64,000 bases of DNA, from the NCBI RefSeq assembly GCF_031326345.1, contig NZ_CP133671.1, positions 2,542,001 through 2,606,000 on the forward strand. The letters are read 5' to 3'. This DNA is from Aureispira sp. CCB-E. Lineage in GTDB: Bacteria; Bacteroidota; Bacteroidia; Chitinophagales; Saprospiraceae. A program made the position numbers and the translations under genes. The notes beneath the pieces were generated by a model that worked only from the letters and a program-made list of their open reading frames with translations, did no database searches and was not told the origin of the DNA. Below are positions 16,961 through 26,103 of the stretch, one piece after another. Within the stretch, counting starts at the first letter, position 1, and each line of letters opens with the position of its first letter.

Positions 16961-19105
16961 GTGAAAATACTACTAACAAAAATAGGGATTTATTGGCTAT
17001 TGTTACTGGGCTTAGTCCCGATTGTAACAGCCCAAGAAAAAGCCACACCTCCTAAAATCCCTTATGCACCTTATGGAGGCGTATTTACCCCCAAAGGAAC
17101 CTTGCGAGTACTGCTAGTTTTTGTTACTTATAAAGATAATAATACCGCAAATCCTGCCTTTGAAAATCAAAAAAATCCACTACCTCGTTGGAATTATAGC
17201 GAAAATAATAAACTACCCGATTTTGTTAATCCGAAAACAGGAGCTTGCCCCAATTACATTTTTAATTCTGCTTCCGATTTTGAACAAGAAATGGATTTGG
17301 TGGCAAATAATTTTTCAAAGGAATTTGCCTTAATGTCTAATGGAAAATTCAAAATGATAGGGGAGGTATTTACAAATGCAGAAGGAAAACCCACAGTGGT
17401 AGAAATTGATCCAGCTGGAGGTTATTCGTGGACGCACCTTAATGGACGTGCTGTAGAGGCAATGCAAAAGATAAATCCTAAAATGGATTATTCCCGTTTT
17501 GATCAGCGTAGAAACTTGCCTAATTTTAAATTTGATAATTCGGATACCACACAATATAAACCAGATAAAATTATAGATTTTGTCGTATTTGTTCATCGCT
17601 ACAATAAAGGTTGGAATCAAGAACCCAAGCCAGGAATGCGAGGATGGGTTGGTTCAGGAGGTGGTTTTGCATCTACAGGTGTCTTGCCCCAAAATACAGT
17701 GAATGGCTATCGGATAGCAGAAGGATTCACGATGACGTATAATTCTGGAGTTTTTATACACGAAGTTGCTCATGTTTTGTTTAATGCACCTCATATAATG
17801 GGAGTTAATAATGTTGTTGGGAATTATTTTTATCTGCTGAGTGCTGGTTGGGGGGTTATGGCGCCGAATAGTATCTTTTCTGGGTTTAATGCTTGGGAAC
17901 GTTGGTATGTTGGATTTATTGATTTGGTAGCAGACATACAGAAGACAAAAGATGTGGAAGAACAGCCTATTTTTGTCTTGAGAGATTTTTTTACAACAGG
18001 TGATGCTATGCGAATCAAAATACCTTTTTCGGGTGGGCAATATCTTTGGCTAGAGAACCATGCTAAGTTGCACGAATTGGATGAACATCCATGGAGTGGC
18101 AAAGTATTGGGCAAAGGCGACACGGTTGCTCGTTCTGCAGCAGGAATTTATGCTTATGTAGAAGGGATTGAAAGCAGCCGAAATACGATCTTTTCGGCTT
18201 TGTCGGATCGAGCCAATGGAATTAAAGTACTGCATGCTGGAGGAAATTACGACTACTACATGTACGAAGATATACCAGACCAAAGAAATAATTGGGGAAA
18301 TGTGATGAAAAGCTTTCGGAGATTGGAAGAAAATCCTATATCTGGAACAAACAATTTGTATCGTTATCCTTATGATAACAACAAAGATGGCGTTATTAAG
18401 ATTGATCCCAATTACAACTCTAGTAAAACAGAATGGTATGCCCCTATTTTTAGAGAGGAAATTAGTCCTGACTCTTTTGTTAATTTGTATGGTTGTTTTG
18501 GAGTGTACGATGCCAAGAAGTCGGAAGGTTATATAGGTCCTGTTGCCTTTAAAGATGGGGACTATCTGGATTTGAATTCTAATCCAATGCCTTTGAATTA
18601 TCCTCGTTATGACCTTAAAAAGAACAAATTAGCCCCTTACATTTTGAATGGTTTAGCGTTAAAGTTTTCTGCAATAGAAAATAGTTCTGATATGCAGGTA
18701 GAGGTACGATTTGAAGAAGTTAAGTTATGCCAGAATAAGCGTTGGACTGGAAATATAGAATTGCCTGATATAACCAAAGATGAACGCCCAGACTTGGAAC
18801 TCGCCAATTGTGTGCAGTTGGTGTTGAATAAAAGTGGTACTGTCAACACACATGTTCAAACAACAGCAGGTGACTTTATTCATCCGACGGTTTTTACAGT
18901 AAAAAAAGGAGCCACATTGTATTTGAATAAACGCTCAAAACTAATTCTCGAAGATGCAACTACGTTGATTGTAGAGGAGGGAGGAAAGGTCGTTTTAGGT
19001 CAGCAGGCTCAAATTGTAGTTAAACCAAATGCAAAACTAATTATAGATGAGGATATGCTTCAAATGGGGAAGCATGCAAAAGTCATTAGACAAGGGCAAA
19101 AATAG
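16961..19105 (+). CDS. Secreted M6-like zinc metalloprotease
   Basis: A 714-residue protein starting at GTG, preceded by a rare AGGAG-like site (aaaaaggagac) that supports this start. A signal peptide covers about residues 1-24 (ending VTAQ). The opening LRVLLVFVTYKDN resembles the immune-inhibitor-A/M6 group, and the zinc motif is HEVAH (His267, Glu268, His271) in FIHEVAHVLFNAPHIMG. The C-terminal 90 residues are repeated hydrophobic strands (LYLNKRSKLILED, TLIVEEGGKVVLG, AQIVVKPNAKLII), like a short beta-solenoid. No T9SS sorting domain is visible, so it is secreted by another signal or stays periplasmic. Confidence 0.82.
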   Translation: MKILLTKIGIYWLLLLGLVPIVTAQEKATPPKIPYAPYGGVFTPKGTLRVLLVFVTYKDNNTANPAFENQKNPLPRWNYSENNKLPDFVNPKTGACPNYIFNSASDFEQEMDLVANNFSKEFALMSNGKFKMIGEVFTNAEGKPTVVEIDPAGGYSWTHLNGRAVEAMQKINPKMDYSRFDQRRNLPNFKFDNSDTTQYKPDKIIDFVVFVHRYNKGWNQEPKPGMRGWVGSGGGFASTGVLPQNTVNGYRIAEGFTMTYNSGVFIHEVAHVLFNAPHIMGVNNVVGNYFYLLSAGWGVMAPNSIFSGFNAWERWYVGFIDLVADIQKTKDVEEQPIFVLRDFFTTGDAMRIKIPFSGGQYLWLENHAKLHELDEHPWSGKVLGKGDTVARSAAGIYAYVEGIESSRNTIFSALSDRANGIKVLHAGGNYDYYMYEDIPDQRNNWGNVMKSFRRLEENPISGTNNLYRYPYDNNKDGVIKIDPNYNSSKTEWYAPIFREEISPDSFVNLYGCFGVYDAKKSEGYIGPVAFKDGDYLDLNSNPMPLNYPRYDLKKNKLAPYILNGLALKFSAIENSSDMQVEVRFEEVKLCQNKRWTGNIELPDITKDERPDLELANCVQLVLNKSGTVNTHVQTTAGDFIHPTVFTVKKGATLYLNKRSKLILEDATTLIVEEGGKVVLGQQAQIVVKPNAKLIIDEDMLQMGKHAKVIRQGQK

Positions 19106-19193
19106 GTTTTCGAGCCTTTGTTTAGATTTATTCTAAATAGAGATAGGTGTTAACAAAACGCTAAAATAGATACAGGAAAACGAAACGAAATTT

Positions 19194-19201
19194 TATATTT
19201 G
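19194..19201 (+). promoter_or_regulatory. Bacteroidota -7 box (TATATTTG) for nqr operon
   Basis: TATATTTG matches TAnnTTTG and lies 70 bp before the nqrA ATG. No clear -33 TTTG is present. It is the best promoter candidate for the six-gene operon. Confidence 0.5.
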
Positions 19202-19271
19202 CAGCACGTCTGATATCTATTGTCAGAATTTAATCATTTATTTACATTATATTAATTTATATACAAGCTAT

Positions 19272-20885
19272 ATGACACTCTCAACAGGTCTTATCTTTGG
19301 TATAATTTTCATTTTGATGTTTATTGTTGTAATGGCAACAGTATCAGAAGGTTTGGTGAAAATCGCAGCAAAACATCACGGTGAAAATCCAGAGAACTAC
19401 GGCGTCTTACCAAATGACTTGCCAAGTATGCTTAAACGAGGTGAAGGTTCCCCTGATTATGTTTCTCACAACGATCATTTTATTGATTTAAAAAAGGGTT
19501 TTGATATTAACCTTTTAGGAGAAGCATCATTGGAGCATGGAATTGAATCCGTACACTCCTCAACTTATGCGCTAAAACCAAAGGATTTTATGGGCATGAT
19601 GCCAATTCCTAAAGTGGTTGTAGAAGAAGGAGGCGCTCTAAAAGCTGGAGACGTTCTTTTTTATGATAAAAAACGCCCAGAAATTAAATATGCAGCACCT
19701 GTTAGTGGAGAAATGCTAAAAATCCAAAGAGGAGAAAAGCGTTCGATTAATGAGGTGGTTATTTTGGCAGATAAAGAGATTGAATACCGTTCGTACAATC
19801 TTCCAGATTTGAATACTGTAAGCCGTGAAGAATTAGTGGCTTTCTTGTTAGATTCTGGAGCTTGGCCTTTTATTCGTCAGCGTCCATTTGATATTGTGGC
19901 AGAGCACGAAAAAACGCCTAAGTCTATCTTTGTAACAACATTTGACACGGCACCATTGGCACCAAGTTTCAACCTAACTGTTCAAGGGAAAGAAGCTGAC
20001 TTCCAAAAAGGTTTGGATGTATTGGCAAAATTGACAGATGGAGCTTTGCACTTAGGATTGGACGGTAGAGGAAACCAAAACCCTTCAAAAGCATTTACTG
20101 ATGCTACGGGTGTTGAAAAACACTGGTTCAATGGTCCTCACCCAGCAGGAAATGTAGGGGTACACATTCATCACATCGATCCACTAAATACAGGTGAAAC
20201 AGTGTGGCACTTGGACGTACATGGAGTATTAGTGATTGGTACTTTATTTAATAAAGGTATTTTTGATACAGAACGTGTCATTGCGTTGACAGGATATGAA
20301 ATGCCAAATCCTCGTTATATCAGAGCACACCAAGGACTTTGTATTGAAAAATTAGTTGCAGAGGTTAAATTTGAAGAACAAATAGCAACAACAGATAAAG
20401 AAGGAAAACCAGTAAGTGGAACTAGAAAAGCAGTTCGTTTAATTTCTGGAGATCCATTGACTGGAAAAGAAATTACTCCAAATGGTTATTTGGGCTTCTT
20501 TGACGACCAAATAATGACCATTGAAGAGGGAGATTACTACGAATTATTTGGTTGGTTGTTGCCAAGAACAGGACACCCAACACAGAATCGTACTTTCCCA
20601 GGTGCTTTTGTACCTAGCTCTGTCTACAAAGCGGATACTCAACAAAATGGAGAGCACAGAGCATTTGTGGTTTCTGGAGAATACGAAAGTGTTTTGCCAA
20701 TGGATATCTACCTACAATATTTGCTAAGAGCTGTTCAAGCCAATGACTTTGAAAGAATGGAAGGTTTGGGAATCTTAGAATTGGGTGAAGAAGATGTGGC
20801 TTTGTGTGAGTATGTATGTACTTCTAAGCATCCTGTTCAAAAAACACTTCGTCAAGGATTGGATATGTTAAGAGAGCAGGGATAG
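19272..20885 (+). CDS. nqrA: Na+-translocating NADH:quinone reductase subunit A, membrane-anchored
   Basis: Subunit A of the six-subunit sodium-pumping NADH:ubiquinone/menaquinone oxidoreductase; NqrA is the peripheral quinone-site subunit. Canonical homology starts near residue 70 (HFIDLKKGFDINLLG, as in the usual first residues of NqrA) and runs to the C-terminus, including HPAGNVGVHIHHIDP and LPRTGHPTQNRTFPG. The protein is 537 residues against about 447 in Vibrio because of an N-terminal extension with one transmembrane helix (residues 5-24) and a charged linker. The extension is in frame from the first ATG after the -7 box. It would tether NqrA to the membrane. Confidence 0.95.
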   Translation: MTLSTGLIFGIIFILMFIVVMATVSEGLVKIAAKHHGENPENYGVLPNDLPSMLKRGEGSPDYVSHNDHFIDLKKGFDINLLGEASLEHGIESVHSSTYALKPKDFMGMMPIPKVVVEEGGALKAGDVLFYDKKRPEIKYAAPVSGEMLKIQRGEKRSINEVVILADKEIEYRSYNLPDLNTVSREELVAFLLDSGAWPFIRQRPFDIVAEHEKTPKSIFVTTFDTAPLAPSFNLTVQGKEADFQKGLDVLAKLTDGALHLGLDGRGNQNPSKAFTDATGVEKHWFNGPHPAGNVGVHIHHIDPLNTGETVWHLDVHGVLVIGTLFNKGIFDTERVIALTGYEMPNPRYIRAHQGLCIEKLVAEVKFEEQIATTDKEGKPVSGTRKAVRLISGDPLTGKEITPNGYLGFFDDQIMTIEEGDYYELFGWLLPRTGHPTQNRTFPGAFVPSSVYKADTQQNGEHRAFVVSGEYESVLPMDIYLQYLLRAVQANDFERMEGLGILELGEEDVALCEYVCTSKHPVQKTLRQGLDMLREQG

Positions 20886-20950
20886 TTACTTGCTGCTGAG
20901 ATAAAAATAAAATTAATAATAGAAACGAATACTAATAATAAAGTAACCTT

Positions 20951-22204
20951 ATGGGACTTTTTGATGTAGAATTTTGGAAAAAGATAGAGCCTAGCAAAGA
21001 TAAAAAATTTGCTCACGGTCTTTACGACGGTGTATTTACGCTCTTTTTTAAGCCGAATGAGGTAAACCACACTGGTACTCATATTAAGGGTCCAATGGAC
21101 CTGAAACGTTTGATGATACATGTTGTAATTGCATTACAAGCTTGTTATCTAATCGGGTCATACAATATTGGCCACCAACATTTTTTAGCACTAGGCGAAC
21201 ACACAGGTGTTTTGGATGCAGTCCATCTAAAATTAGTCATTGGTTTGATGTCTATTTTGCCTTTGTTTATTGTATCTAACTTAGTAGGTTTGGCTATTGA
21301 GTTTTACTTTGCGTCACAAAAAGGGCATCCGATAGAGGAGGGGTATTTGGTAACAGGTGCCTTGATTCCTTTGATTATGCCACCAGATGTTCCGTTGTGG
21401 ATGTTGACACTGTCTATTATTTTTGCTGTATTGTTGGCAAAAGAGGCTTTTGGAGGAACAGGAATGAACGTGGTTAATATAGCCTTGATGGCACGTGCCT
21501 TTATTTTCTTTGCTTATCCTACTGAAATTTCTGGAGATGCTCCATGGGTATCTGCAATTGATTTTAATAATGGAGTAACAGACTATAGCTTCTTGCATAC
21601 TATGTTTAATGGTTTGTTTGAGAGTTTGGGATGGAGTACTTTTATTAATGGACAACCTTTGTTAGAGTCTTTTACTGGTGCAACACCATTGGTATTGGCT
21701 AGAACAGGTGGATGGGAAGCCGTTACAGAAGTGTATTCTTCTACAGCAATGTTTGTTGGAGGAATTCCTGGTTGTGTTGGTGAAACTTCAAAATTAGCCA
21801 TTATTCTAGGTATTGCTATCTTGTTGGTAACTCGTGTTGCTAGTTGGAGAATTATGTTCTCAATGGCATTGGGAGTTGCTGTAACAGGTATGTTGTTTAA
21901 TGTATGGGGCTTCAATGCTTATATGGATGTACCTTGGTATAACCACTTCTTGATGGGAGGTTTGATGTTTGCTTTGGCATTTATGGCAACCGATCCTGTT
22001 ACTGCTTGTGGAACCAATACAGGAAAATGGATTTACGGATTCTTGATTGGTTTCTTCGGAATGGTTATTCGTGTGATGAATCCTGCTTACGCAGAAGGAT
22101 GGATGTTGGCAATCTTGTTGATGAACGTATTTGCGCCAACAATTGATTTCTATGTAGTAGATGCAAATATTAATAGACGTTTAAAAAGAGCTAAAGCTGA
22201 ATAA
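20951..22204 (+). CDS. nqrB: Na+-translocating NADH:quinone reductase subunit B
   Basis: NqrB, 417 residues, is the large membrane subunit that carries covalent FMN and riboflavin and forms part of the Na+ path. At least nine hydrophobic segments are visible. The flavinylation motif is TGAT, with Thr245 in FTGATPLVLA, equivalent to the SGAT of the Vibrio enzyme. FGGTGMNVVNIALMARAFIF and MATDPVTACGTNTG are typical of the NqrB/RnfD family. Its stop codon lies 2 bp before nqrC. FMN attachment would need an ApbE flavin transferase, which is not encoded in this window. Confidence 0.97.
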   Translation: MGLFDVEFWKKIEPSKDKKFAHGLYDGVFTLFFKPNEVNHTGTHIKGPMDLKRLMIHVVIALQACYLIGSYNIGHQHFLALGEHTGVLDAVHLKLVIGLMSILPLFIVSNLVGLAIEFYFASQKGHPIEEGYLVTGALIPLIMPPDVPLWMLTLSIIFAVLLAKEAFGGTGMNVVNIALMARAFIFFAYPTEISGDAPWVSAIDFNNGVTDYSFLHTMFNGLFESLGWSTFINGQPLLESFTGATPLVLARTGGWEAVTEVYSSTAMFVGGIPGCVGETSKLAIILGIAILLVTRVASWRIMFSMALGVAVTGMLFNVWGFNAYMDVPWYNHFLMGGLMFALAFMATDPVTACGTNTGKWIYGFLIGFFGMVIRVMNPAYAEGWMLAILLMNVFAPTIDFYVVDANINRRLKRAKAE

Positions 22205-22206
22205 AA

Positions 22207-22959
22207 ATGGGAGAGAAAAAAGAAATGAATGTTTACGCGTATGTATTTATGATTACATCCGTAACCGCTTTAATCTTATCGCTTTTGTATACTAGTCTCA
22301 ATCCAATTTTTGAAGCTAATAAAGCGGAAGCTAAAAAAGTAGCTATTTTGAGTTGTTTACCCGACTCTATGGATTTAGACAAACCAGAAGTTGTACAGGA
22401 TGCTTACGGAAAAGTAAAAATGTATGCTGTAACAGAAAGTGGTAAAGTTTATACCAACGATGATTTAGAAAAAATCAATGACTTGGCTACCAATGGAGCC
22501 AAAAAATACGGTGCATTAGCAGAGCTAGACTTGGCTAATGAGGAAAAAAGAAAGGAAGAAAACCGTTTGTATCCAGTCTATGAGTACGATGGTGCAGAAG
22601 GAAAAACTTACGTTGTTGCCATTCGTGGAAATGGTCTTTGGGACAAAATCTGGGGATACATTGCCCTTAAATCTGATTTGAATACAATTGCTGGTGTTTA
22701 CTTTGACCACAAAAATGAAACACCTGGTTTGGGTGCCGAAATTAAGGATAGCGATAAGTTCAAGGCTCAATTTATTGGGAAGAAAGTTTTTGAAGGAGAG
22801 AATGTAGCGTTGACGGTACTAAAGCGTCCTAAAAAAGGAGAGCATTATGTAACAGGTATTTCTGGTGCCACAATTACTAGTGATGGGGTTACTGAAATGT
22901 TCCGAAAAGGAATGAGTAAGTACGAAACGCACTTTGAGCAGTTGAAAAATAAAAAATAA
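22207..22959 (+). CDS. nqrC: Na+-translocating NADH:quinone reductase subunit C
   Basis: NqrC, 250 residues, carries the second covalent FMN on its periplasmic domain. One N-terminal transmembrane helix (about residues 10-30) is followed by a soluble FMN-binding domain with GNGLWDKIWGYIALKSDL, FDHKNETPGLGAEI and the flavinylation site SGAT at residues 219-222 (GISGATITSDGV), where Thr222 receives FMN. It starts 2 bp after nqrB, indicating tight coupling. A small inverted repeat (22960-22974) sits in the gap before nqrD. Confidence 0.97.
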   Translation: MGEKKEMNVYAYVFMITSVTALILSLLYTSLNPIFEANKAEAKKVAILSCLPDSMDLDKPEVVQDAYGKVKMYAVTESGKVYTNDDLEKINDLATNGAKKYGALAELDLANEEKRKEENRLYPVYEYDGAEGKTYVVAIRGNGLWDKIWGYIALKSDLNTIAGVYFDHKNETPGLGAEIKDSDKFKAQFIGKKVFEGENVALTVLKRPKKGEHYVTGISGATITSDGVTEMFRKGMSKYETHFEQLKNKK

Positions 22960-23014
22960 ATTGCGATTCGCAATCGAATAAAAAAAATTATAAACTATAA
23001 ATAATTATAGCGCA

Positions 23015-23668
23015 ATGGCTGATACTATAGTTGATTCAAAAAAACAAGGAGGATTACTTGGAAAGCAAGAAATGAAGCTTCTTAAAGATCCATTACACAG
23101 TAATAATCCAATTACCATCCAAGTTTTGGGAATTTGTTCTGCTTTGGCTGTAACAGGTTCTGTTTACAAATCTTTGGTTATGGCAGTAGCACTAATTTTT
23201 GTATGTGCTGCTTCTAGTTTAATTATTTCTTTGTTGAGAAATTCTATTCCTAGTTCTATTCGTATGATTGTACAATTACTTGTTATTGCAGGTTTGGTAC
23301 AAATTGTAGAAATTGTATTAGGAGCATTTGCTTATACTGCGTACGTAGAACTTTCTGTATTTATTGGTCTTATTATCACCAACTGTATTGTAATGGGGCG
23401 TTTGGAAGCCTTTGCTATGGGAAACAACCCTTGGCAATCATTCTTAGATGGTGTTGGTAATGGACTAGGCTATGGTTGGATTTTGGTAGCTATGGCAGTA
23501 GTACGTGAGTTGTTTGGTAAAGGTACATTCATGGGATGGGAAATTCTATCACCAGATTGGTACGTTGCCAATAACTTGATGGTTTTACCTGCTTCTTCTT
23601 TATTTGTAATTGGTGTCTTTATCTGGATACAACGTGCATTAGATCCTGAATTAGTAGATAAATCTTAA
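23015..23668 (+). CDS. nqrD: Na+-translocating NADH:quinone reductase subunit D
   Basis: NqrD, 217 residues, is an integral membrane subunit homologous to RnfE/NqrE that forms with NqrE the inverted-topology pair binding the intramembrane Fe-S centre. Six hydrophobic helices are visible, with the family's Cys-bearing helices ALAVTGSVY region (GICSALAVTG) and GLIITNCIVMGRLEAFAMGN. It lacks a signal peptide and its charged N-terminus (KKQGGLLGKQEMKLLKDPL) is cytoplasmic. Confidence 0.97.
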   Translation: MADTIVDSKKQGGLLGKQEMKLLKDPLHSNNPITIQVLGICSALAVTGSVYKSLVMAVALIFVCAASSLIISLLRNSIPSSIRMIVQLLVIAGLVQIVEIVLGAFAYTAYVELSVFIGLIITNCIVMGRLEAFAMGNNPWQSFLDGVGNGLGYGWILVAMAVVRELFGKGTFMGWEILSPDWYVANNLMVLPASSLFVIGVFIWIQRALDPELVDKS

Positions 23669-23727
23669 TTCATACCAATCAACTTAACATCTTGTAAAAA
23701 TAATATTACTATAAATCTAACGATAAA

Positions 23728-24336
23728 ATGGGCGAGACATTAAATATATTTATCAAAGCGGCCTTTATTGATAACATGATTTTGGCATATTTCTTAGGAA
23801 TGTGTTCTTATCTGGCAGTATCCAAAACAGTTAAAACAGCTGTAGGTCTAGGATTAGCAGTTATCTTTGTATTGGGAATTACAATGCCTATCAACTGGGC
23901 AATCAATACCTATCTTTTGTCTGATGGTGCAATCATTGAAGGAATCAACCTGACTTTTTTGCGCTTAATTTTGTTTATTGCTGTAATTGCGTCTATGGTG
24001 CAATTGGTAGAGATGATCATTGAGAAGGTCTCTCCTGCATTATATAACTCACTAGGAATTTTCCTTCCTCTGATTACTGTAAACTGTGCCATTCTTGGAG
24101 GTTCTCTGTTTATGGTATCTAGAGAGTATGGATTTGCTGAATCAGTTTCTTTTGGTTTAGGATCTGGATTTGGTTGGTTCTTGGCGATTGTTGCAATTGC
24201 CTCTATTCGTGAAAAATTGCGTACTGCTGATGTTCCTCCTGCATTGAGAGGACTGGGTATTGCATTTATCATTACAGGACTAATGGGAATTGCCTTTATG
24301 AGCTTGGCTGGATTAAACCCTGGCGATTTTAATTAA
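23728..24336 (+). CDS. nqrE: Na+-translocating NADH:quinone reductase subunit E
   Basis: NqrE, 202 residues, pairs with NqrD in the membrane. Six transmembrane helices and the signature segments [18 protein letters not shown] and [17 protein letters not shown] are present; the Cys residues in these two half-helices are the ligands shared with NqrD for the intramembrane iron centre. The length and spacing match Vibrio NqrE (198 residues). Confidence 0.97.
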   Translation: MGETLNIFIKAAFIDNMILAYFLGMCSYLAVSKTVKTAVGLGLAVIFVLGITMPINWAINTYLLSDGAIIEGINLTFLRLILFIAVIASMVQLVEMIIEKVSPALYNSLGIFLPLITVNCAILGGSLFMVSREYGFAESVSFGLGSGFGWFLAIVAIASIREKLRTADVPPALRGLGIAFIITGLMGIAFMSLAGLNPGDFN

Positions 24337-24395
24337 TTATGACTTCTTCTTTATAGAGAAGACTTAAGAGCTGATTAGTAAAAAAAATCATACTT

Positions 24396-25736
24396 ATGTT
24401 ATTAATATCTAATATTTACTTAATACCAATATCAATAGTTGTATTCTCTGTATTGATTTTGGTTCTATCATCAGGATTGTTAGCCGCAAGAAAACGACTG
24501 TTGCCACAAGGTGATGTAACGTTGTCCATCAATGGAGATAAAGAAATTGAGGTTAAGCCTGGTGCTACTTTGTTGGGCGCATTGTCAACAGATAATATCT
24601 TCTTGCCATCTGCTTGTGGTGGTGGTGGAACTTGTGCCATGTGTAAATGTCAAGTAATCTCTGGTGGTGGAGAGCCTTTAGCAACAGAAATGAATCACTT
24701 GACACGTAAAGAAGCTGCTGAACATTGGCGTTTGGCTTGTCAGGTAAAAGTTCGTTCTGACATGGAGGTGGAAGTTCCTGCCGAAATCTTTGGTATCAAA
24801 AAATGGGAATGTGAAGTTATTTCAAACTACAACGTGGCTACATTTATCAAAGAATTCGTCGTAAGAGTTCCTGAGCCAGTATCTTTTGAAGCTGGGGGAT
24901 ACATCCAAATTGATGTACCAGCAATTACTGTAGATTATAAGGATATGAACATTGATTCGCATCCAAGAATGGGGAAAGCCAAAGATGAGTTTGAAGCAGA
25001 ATGGAATGCTTTGGATATGCGTCAATTTACAATGGTTAATGAGGAGCCTATCTTCCGTGCTTACTCAATGGCCAACCACCCTAAAGAGGCAGAAGAGCAA
25101 CAAATTATTATGTTGAACATTCGTGTAGCACCACCACCACCAATTTTCCATGTGGTAGATGGTAAGCGTCAATTCAAAGAATACATGGATGTAAATCCTG
25201 GAATTTGTTCTTCTTATGTATTTGGTTGCAAACCTGGAGATAAAGTTACTATTTCTGGTCCTTATGGTGAATTCCATATCAAGCCAACCAAAAAAGAAAT
25301 GGTTTATATTGGAGGTGGTGCAGGTATGGCTCCATTGCGTTCGCACTTATTCCACCTATTCCATACCTTAAAAACAAGAGATCGTAAAGTTTGTTATTGG
25401 TATGGAGGCCGTGCTCCTCGTGAGTTGTTCTACATTGATGACTTTAGACAAATTGAAGCAGAATTCGATAACTTCTCTTTCTTCATTACTATTGATAGAG
25501 ACCCACAAGATCCTAACTGGGTAGAGAAAAAAGATATCCATGATGAAAATGGAAACTGTTTCTTTGGTTTTGTAATGCCTGAGTTGAAGAGACATTATTT
25601 AGATCAACACCCTGAGCCAGAAGAAATCGAATACTACTTCTGTGGTCCTCCAATGATGGCTCAATCTATCTTTACAGCCCTAGACCAATTGGGCGTTCCT
25701 AAAGAAAACATTGCATTTGATGACTTTGGTGAGTAA
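24396..25736 (+). CDS. nqrF: Na+-translocating NADH:quinone reductase subunit F
   Basis: NqrF, 446 residues, is the NADH entry subunit. It has an N-terminal transmembrane helix (about residues 8-30), a plant-type 2Fe-2S domain with Cys74, Cys80, Cys83 and Cys115 (ACGGGGTCAMC ... RLAC), an FAD domain with the RAYSMAN flavin motif, and an NADH domain with YIGGGAGMAPLRSH and the C-terminal YYFCGPPMM. All redox ligands are present. It ends the operon and is followed 32 bp later by a terminator. Confidence 0.97.
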   Translation: MLLISNIYLIPISIVVFSVLILVLSSGLLAARKRLLPQGDVTLSINGDKEIEVKPGATLLGALSTDNIFLPSACGGGGTCAMCKCQVISGGGEPLATEMNHLTRKEAAEHWRLACQVKVRSDMEVEVPAEIFGIKKWECEVISNYNVATFIKEFVVRVPEPVSFEAGGYIQIDVPAITVDYKDMNIDSHPRMGKAKDEFEAEWNALDMRQFTMVNEEPIFRAYSMANHPKEAEEQQIIMLNIRVAPPPPIFHVVDGKRQFKEYMDVNPGICSSYVFGCKPGDKVTISGPYGEFHIKPTKKEMVYIGGGAGMAPLRSHLFHLFHTLKTRDRKVCYWYGGRAPRELFYIDDFRQIEAEFDNFSFFITIDRDPQDPNWVEKKDIHDENGNCFFGFVMPELKRHYLDQHPEPEEIEYYFCGPPMMAQSIFTALDQLGVPKENIAFDDFGE

Positions 25737-26103
25737 TCCTTGCTAGAATTATCATAGTTCAAATATAGGCACCTTTCACATCTTGTGGAAGGTGCTTTTT
25801 ATTTTTTAGATATTAGAATTGGGAGAAGTAATAAAACTGATTTTATAGGTTTAATGTATTGTTTTTGTGTAGTACAATGTTTTGGCTACCAATTTTTTAT
25901 ACTTATTGAAAAAGATTGAATTGCTGAAAAAGACATTATTTTTGACTTTTATGATAGTGGTAGAGGTTTTACTTTTGTTGGTTTATAGAGTATTGGTAGC
26001 ATACTAGGTTAGTTTGTGCTCTATTAATAATTTGATAAACAACCTATTGATTACAATTTATAAGGTGTATTAACAACAAGATAATAAATTCAAAATACCA
26101 CAA
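25737..26103. other. 367-bp intergenic region
   Basis: Holds the nqr terminator at 25769-25804 and then AT-rich sequence with no gene. It must contain the promoter of the giant secreted protein, but no clear TAnnTTTG box was found. Confidence 0.6.
25769..25804 (+). terminator. Rho-independent terminator of the nqr operon
   Basis: A 12-bp stem with one G-U pair (gcacctttcaca at 25769-25780 with tgtggaaggtgc at 25784-25795) has a 3-nt loop and is followed by a T-rich run. Confidence 0.9.

Noticed and set aside
17654-18123. Long minus-strand open frames opposite the M6-like protease.
   Set aside because: They lack any domain pattern and are shadows of a well-supported gene.
22960-22974. Short perfect inverted repeat (7-bp arms, 1-nt centre) between nqrC and nqrD.
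   Set aside because: The loop is too small for a stable RNA hairpin and there is no T-run; the operon must be read through to nqrF.
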